From: 66-474 sp035688305
Lineage (GTDB): Bacteria > Pseudomonadota > Gammaproteobacteria > Xanthomonadales > Rhodanobacteraceae
Assembly (NCBI GenBank): GCA_035688305.1
Contig: DASSNC010000132.1
Coordinates: forward strand, 1-24,769
DNA length: 24,769 nucleotides
Direction: 5' to 3'
The first letter of the stretch is position 1, and every line of letters begins with the position of its first letter. The translations under genes were made by a program, and so were the position numbers. The notes beneath the pieces are model-generated. The model was given only the letters and a program-made list of their open reading frames with translations. It was not told the DNA's origin and searched no databases. Positions 24,096 to 24,769 of this stretch are shown one piece after another.

Positions 24096-24719
24096 TCAGA
24101 ACAACGACTGTGGAATGATCAGGATGTCGCCCGGTCGCATCGCCATGTTGTACTTGATGTCGCCGTTCATCAGGTCGCCCAGTCGCACGGGAATGGTTTT
24201 CTCCGAGCCGTCCGGGAGGTGGCGGACCACTTTCGCGTCGTTGCCCGCCGCGAACTTGGTCAGGCCACCCACGTCGATCATCACGTCGAGCAGGGTCATG
24301 CCGCTGCGGTAGGAAAGCGCCATCGGTTTCGCGGCCTGGCCGACCACGCGCACCTGCTGGCTGTAGGCGCCAACGAAGCTCTTGACGATCACCGTCACGA
24401 TCGGCTCGCGGATGTACTGGCTCAGATCCTTCTGCAGGTCGCCCGCCAGTTCATCCGGCGTCTTGCCGGCCGCCTGGATCGATTGCACCAAAGGGATCGA
24501 GATGCGCCCGTCTGGCCTCACCGGTACGGTGGTGGAGAGCTTCGGATTGTCGCGCACGTAAATCTCGAGCGAGTCGCCCGGGCCGATGATGTAGCGCTCC
24601 ACGGACGCAGCCGTGGTGCCCGTGTCGTGCACGGCCGGTGCCGTGGCGCAGCCGCCGAGCAGCAGAAGACCCGCCGCCATGATCAGCCACAAGACGAAGT
24701 TGCGTGGTAGCGGTTTCAC
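24096..24719 (-). CDS. Exosortase A-system polysaccharide export lipoprotein (Wza-like, TIGR03027)
   Basis: This 207-aa lipoprotein has a signal with lipobox LGGC (Cys24). The poly-export domain spans about 41-115 (YIIGPGDSLEIYVRDNPKLS, then VRPDGRISIPLV), and an SLBB-type beta-grasp domain with VRVVGQAAKPMALSYRSGMTLLD spans about 122-170. It ends MRPGDILIIPQSLF. It is shorter than E. coli Wza (about 380 aa), as usual for this family, which has one SLBB domain and no C-terminal helix, so a partner may form the outer-membrane pore. The start is GTG at 24719, supported by AAGGAG 8 bases upstream. It is the first visible gene; the promoter must lie in or beyond the last 50 bases of the window. 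Confidence 0.95.
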   Translation of the reverse strand: MKPLPRNFVLWLIMAAGLLLLGGCATAPAVHDTGTTAASVERYIIGPGDSLEIYVRDNPKLSTTVPVRPDGRISIPLVQSIQAAGKTPDELAGDLQKDLSQYIREPIVTVIVKSFVGAYSQQVRVVGQAAKPMALSYRSGMTLLDVMIDVGGLTKFAAGNDAKVVRHLPDGSEKTIPVRLGDLMNGDIKYNMAMRPGDILIIPQSLF

Positions 24720-24727
24720 TTGTTTTT

Positions 24728-24733
24728 CTCCTT
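24728..24733 (-). promoter_or_regulatory. Strong ribosome binding site before a GTG start
   Basis: AAGGAG on the minus strand lies 8 bases before the GTG at 24717-24719. This perfect Shine-Dalgarno compensates for the weaker start codon and fixes the start. No -10/-35 or sigma-54 element could be recognised in the remaining bases to the window edge. Confidence 0.75.
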
Positions 24734-24769
24734 GGAATTTCAGCGCGCGCCGCGTCCGAAAAGCACCAC

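Overview
The window is one dense block of genes, all on the minus strand, so transcription runs from the right edge to the left. It is a large part of an exosortase A (XrtA/EpsH, PEP-CTERM) exopolysaccharide locus. Family names come from recognising motifs and gene order; no database search was run. The high GC content, the XrtA gene set and a dispersed repeat of the 'ATTCCGGCGAAAGCC' type suggest a Gram-negative proteobacterium. Gammaproteobacteria near the Xanthomonadales or Betaproteobacteria both fit; the sequence does not settle which.

Right part (about 24.7 to 16.9 kb): secretion and control. In transcription order it holds an outer-membrane polysaccharide export lipoprotein (GTG start), a Wzz-like chain-length determinant, a separate tyrosine autokinase, an outer-membrane beta-barrel protein of the TIGR03016 type, an ExeA-like ATPase, a polysaccharide deacetylase and a FemAB-like protein.

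Middle part (16.9 to 11.0 kb): a TIGR03087 glycosyltransferase, exosortase A fused to an EpsI domain (Cys194, Arg239 and His260 present), a TIGR03088 glycosyltransferase and an asparagine-synthase-like amidotransferase that must start at a TTG codon.

Left part (11.0 to 1.3 kb): a variable tailoring block. It holds a sulfotransferase, a family 4 glycosyltransferase, a TIGR04063 glycosyltransferase, an ATP-grasp ligase, an alpha/alpha-toroid protein, a TIGR03097 O-antigen-ligase-like membrane protein, another glycosyltransferase and a second, different sulfotransferase. A repeat element of about 150 bp sits between the ATP-grasp and toroid genes and breaks an otherwise tightly packed array. Two sulfotransferases, an ATP-grasp ligase and an amidotransferase suggest an acidic polymer carrying sulfate and amide groups (inference).

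Left edge: after a 340-bp gap with no gene, the 5' part of a lipoprotein gene begins at 954 on the minus strand and runs off the window.

Most junctions are ATGA stop/start overlaps or gaps of a few bases, so the array is probably translationally coupled and may be one long transcript. No initiating sugar-phosphate transferase, flippase, PrsK/PrsR regulators or PEP-CTERM substrate protein is present here. The main promoter is probably to the right of the window.
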